From Ettlia oleoabundans (Eukaryota; Chlorophyta; Chlorophyceae; Chlamydomonadales): a DNA stretch of 23,883 nt. The stretch spans positions 1 to 23,883 of the forward strand of contig JAAMXP010003827.1 of the NCBI GenBank assembly GCA_019693395.1. The letters run 5' to 3'. The notes beneath the pieces are model-generated. The model saw only the letters and a program-made list of their open reading frames with translations. It was not told the DNA's origin and searched no databases. The position numbers and the translations under genes were made by a program. Of this stretch, positions 21,367-23,883 are shown piece after piece. How positions within the stretch are numbered: position 1 is the stretch's first letter; the number at the start of each line of letters is the position of its first letter.

Positions 21367-23842
21367 ATGGCCAAAAGCTCGGCAGGTGCGTGAGTCTGAG
21401 GACTACTGCAACTTCCAGCCGCCCGCCCGCTCGAACTGCCGGGCACCAACCCGTCGCCCGTGGCTTGCCGCCCGCGCCGCAGGCCCCGCAGCGGCCGGCC
21501 TCCTGCTGCTTTTCCTAGCGGCCTGCAGTGCGCCTGCTAGTGCCGCCAGCACCTGCCCATACTCCAACACCAGCGAGCCTTTCCCGGCTGATTGGAATTG
21601 GTTGATGTGGGGGCCCTACCCGCTCACCTATGGCAGCCCAGACGTGCAGGCACAGACGCCTGCCTGGCTGACAGACGCCATGCAAGCCAGCCAGCTGTTC
21701 ACAATCAACACGTGCGCAACATCCTTTCGCTTAAACGTTGCTGGATCAATTGGGCAGCTTGCAGCGGCGGTGGTTGATGGGTCCAAAGGGCATGCAGGCT
21801 TGGCACAACACGTACTTTGCAGCTGTTGCTCCCTGGTCGTGCCTTAGCACCACATTGCCTGGATCACCGTCCTCCTGCAGGCTCGTACCTGAGTTGCATT
21901 TGCATGTATAAGATGAATTTCCTCTCCCCACATCATGCCGCGCATGCAGCTCCCTCACCTTTGGCTCCTTTGAGCTGAAGATGTCCTCACAACTCCCCGA
22001 AGGGCCCTATTACAGCGCGGCATATGTTTACAACAACACCGTACTGCCAGAGGAAGTGTATGGGGAAGATTTGGTCGACGGGCTTATCCCTGATGACGGT
22101 GGGTGGGGTGATCCCTCTCCGGTGTGCCGTTTGTTTCCGGTCTGTGTACCTGTGTTTTGCCACAAAAACAGTGCGCACTGGTACCTCCCTGCACACACTG
22201 TAAACTCTGTGGCGCTGTTTGGTTGTTGGCTTTACTTGTCCCGTGTTGGTGTTAGCAGCAGGTTTGTTGTGGACACCATGAAGCTGCTGACTTACAAGCC
22301 ATGCTGCCTGCAGGGACAGGGTTGGCAGAGCTTAAGAAGGTCTACCTCAACATGCTGCCAGGCAGCCACCTGCTGGGCATCTTTAGTGCCGCAGACTATA
22401 CGGTGTGAGGCAACTCCCCTGCGGGCTGAAAGCCTGCGCTGCTGCCCTGGCTGCTGCTGGGGGAGCAGCGGGTGCTGTTGCCGCTACCTCGCATTTGGCT
22501 GTCGGTAGCGATGCTGCTGGTGGTGGTTCCGGGGGTTGATGTGGCGTCCCACCTGGGCTACCCAAGGATCGGTACCGCTCCAGTCCCCACCAATTCCGCA
22601 ACGTGCCCTCCGCGCCTTTCTACATTCCTGCATTGCTTCAACAACAATGCCGCATCCTATACCCATTGCACCTGTGCAACCGTCCCCACCTCACACACGC
22701 AGGGCATGAACCTGACCCAACCCACCACCTTGGTTGGCGACTCTGTGCTTGACATGGGATACACTGGGTTTGGCTGCGCCAGCCAGCAGCCCCGGGCGCT
22801 CACCTTCTCCTCCACCCAGATCCCCGACAACTTTTCAATGCAAAGCTTTGAAGGTGAGCACAAGGCTGCATCTGCTGCGCCGGGCCCGCCAGGCCCAGTC
22901 CTCCATGCGTAGGCGAAACACCTGTACATGTTGCGGCACTGCTGACAGTGTGGGTATCACCTTGCTGCTGCATTAGATGCTGCTGCTGGTCTTGTTGGCA
23001 TTGGCGAGCCCTTGCTGGTATGCCCCTCATGCTTCATGTGCCTGCTGCATCTTGCTGCCCACCCCCTGTGCAGACATGATGGAGGTGCTGCCCAGCCTGC
23101 CAGCCTGGATGGGCAACCCAGACAAGGTGGTCATCAACGAAACCTCCCCGGCCGCCGCTATCATCTATCAGGCAAGCTGCAGTGTTGTGCACCTGTGCAC
23201 ACATCTGCACAGTAGACCTCGGCTGCAGGATAGTGCACGGCCCTACTATTGGCAAAGGCTGCTGTATGTCTCTACCATATCAGACGATTGGGTAACATAA
23301 CGTTGCGCCTGAGGCTTCTCCAATACAACCGAATTCCTGCCACCCTCACCTGCTGGGGGGTTTTGCTTACTCCAAACCTGGGTGCCCCTTCACCTTCACC
23401 TTGTTCCCCACTGCCCTCTGCCGGCAGTATTGGCCACTTGTTGTGGAGGCCAGCGGTGAGCCCATCCCGCTGTTCCTGAGGTTCACGTGGATGTTTGACA
23501 GCGAGGAGGAAGCCAGACAAGGTGGGTGGGTGAGTGGGTGGGTGAGTGTGTGACAGGGAGACAACATAGCTACCACTTTGTTCTCCTTGTGCCACCAACG
23601 CGTGTGCTGTCCTTTTACCCCCAGGTCTTGTTACAATTGACGAATTCCTTTCCCGATTCCCTGTGCCCCTCGCCAAAATAAGATCGTAGGTGTAAACAGC
23701 ACAGGAGTCACCATCGATGTGTCCACCTGGTTTGTCGATGCGGCTGAGGATTTCCAGGAGGCTGGCCTTGATGCTGACTCGGAGCAAGTTCATGCTGACC
23801 TGGCACTGGTGCTCAACAGGCTCAACGACACCCTGTATGGTG
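21367..23842 (+). CDS. Array copy D: secreted protein of the same family, cut by the window end
   Basis: Exons 21367-21385, 21483-21711, 21950-22098, 22314-22402, 22703-22853, 23074-23171, 23428-23521 and 23690-23842 give 327 residues in one open frame. The ninth exon with the expected Pro/Ala linker and anchor signal lies beyond the window. The signal peptide resembles copy C (core LLLLFLAAC, cut near ASA|AS). Landmarks are CPYSNTSEPFPADWNW, FTINT, FGSFEL, GMNLTQPTT, VLPSLPAWMGNPD, YQYWPLVVEASGE and GVNSTG. Sequons include NTSE, NNTV, NLTQ, NETS and NSTG. The exon 7 donor lies in a GT-rich repeat, and the exon 8 acceptor is TAG in a poor pyrimidine context. Intron 6 has a GC donor. Copy D is closest to copy C in the coding sequence and the promoter. 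Confidence 0.8.
23172..23427 (+). other. GC-AG intron 6, copy D
   Basis: The donor is TATCAG|GCAAGC and the acceptor CCGGCAG|TATTGG. It is the fourth independent case of the same non-canonical donor in the array. Confidence 0.78.
23521..23552 (+). repeat. GTGGGTGGGTGA-type simple repeat at the exon 7 donor of copy D
   Basis: Short GGGT units with GAGT steps cover the 5' splice site and the first 30 bases of intron 7. Several overlapping GT dinucleotides give alternative donors, and the G-runs could form a quadruplex in the RNA. Confidence 0.6.
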
Positions 23843-23883
23843 GTAAGCGGCTGGGCGGGTTGGGTCGTGCATGTGTGGGTGGG

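Larger units (their letters stand above)
10855..23883 (+). repeat. Tandem array of four paralogous genes, period about 3.5 kb
   Basis: Four units follow one another in the same direction, with start codons spaced 3520, 3498 and 3494 bases. Each has the same nine exons, the same intron phases (1, 2, 1, 0, 1, 0, 1, 1) and an equivalent intergenic spacer. Exon 3 is 149 bases in all copies. Other exons vary by whole codons in the intact copies, as expected under protein-level selection. The array runs off the right edge. Confidence 0.9.

Noticed and set aside
21080..21847. 255-codon frame on + running through the start of copy D
   Set aside because: It reads exon 2 correctly but continues through the promoter block and intron 1. 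The conserved start, donor and acceptor in the four copies support the short first exon instead.
10855..23883. Pherophorin or other hydroxyproline-rich wall protein family
   Set aside because: There is no long Pro-repeat rod; only a short Pro/Ala linker before the tail, and the Cys pattern of pherophorins is missing.

Overview
The window is nuclear DNA from a GC-rich green alga, probably a Chlorella-like trebouxiophyte. The evidence is many short exons with canonical GT-AG introns, G/C-rich third codon positions, possible TGTAA polyadenylation motifs, and plant-type proteins such as an RS-subfamily splicing factor. The lineage is inferred from style and from the proteins, not from a species-specific match. 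No tRNA, rRNA, CRISPR array, transposase or viral gene was seen.

The left part (1-10.8 kb) holds compact housekeeping genes in alternating orientation. They are the 3' end of an RS-domain protein (205-2468, +), the catalytic tRNA-splicing endonuclease subunit SEN34/TSEN34 (3180-4888, -, four exons), an RS31-type SR splicing factor (5279-8080, +, six exons) and the Sec61 gamma translocon subunit (8454-9346, -, four small exons). SEN34 and the RS31-like gene diverge from a 390-bp shared promoter region. The RS-domain gene converges on SEN34, and the RS31-like gene converges on SEC61G. Three of these genes act in RNA processing: one in tRNA splicing, one in pre-mRNA splicing and one probably so. 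A weakly supported small membrane protein (10469-10856, -) follows.

The right part (10.85 kb to the end) is a head-to-tail array of four paralogous genes on the + strand. Their start codons lie at 10855, 14375, 17873 and 21367, so the repeat period is 3520, 3498 and 3494 bp. Each unit has the same nine-exon plan with conserved intron phases. It encodes a secreted protein of about 365 residues with an N-terminal signal peptide, several N-glycosylation sequons, a conserved cysteine pair and, in the copies whose 3' end is visible, a Pro/Ala stretch followed by a hydrophobic C-terminus typical of GPI-anchor signals. I do not recognise the family. Copies B and C are intact, D runs off the window and A is decayed by frameshifts and stop codons. 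All four share a GC-AG intron 6. Copies C and D also share a duplicated promoter block, and copy A carries a C/D-like 3' end that suggests gene conversion. This array is the most likely undescribed content of the window.
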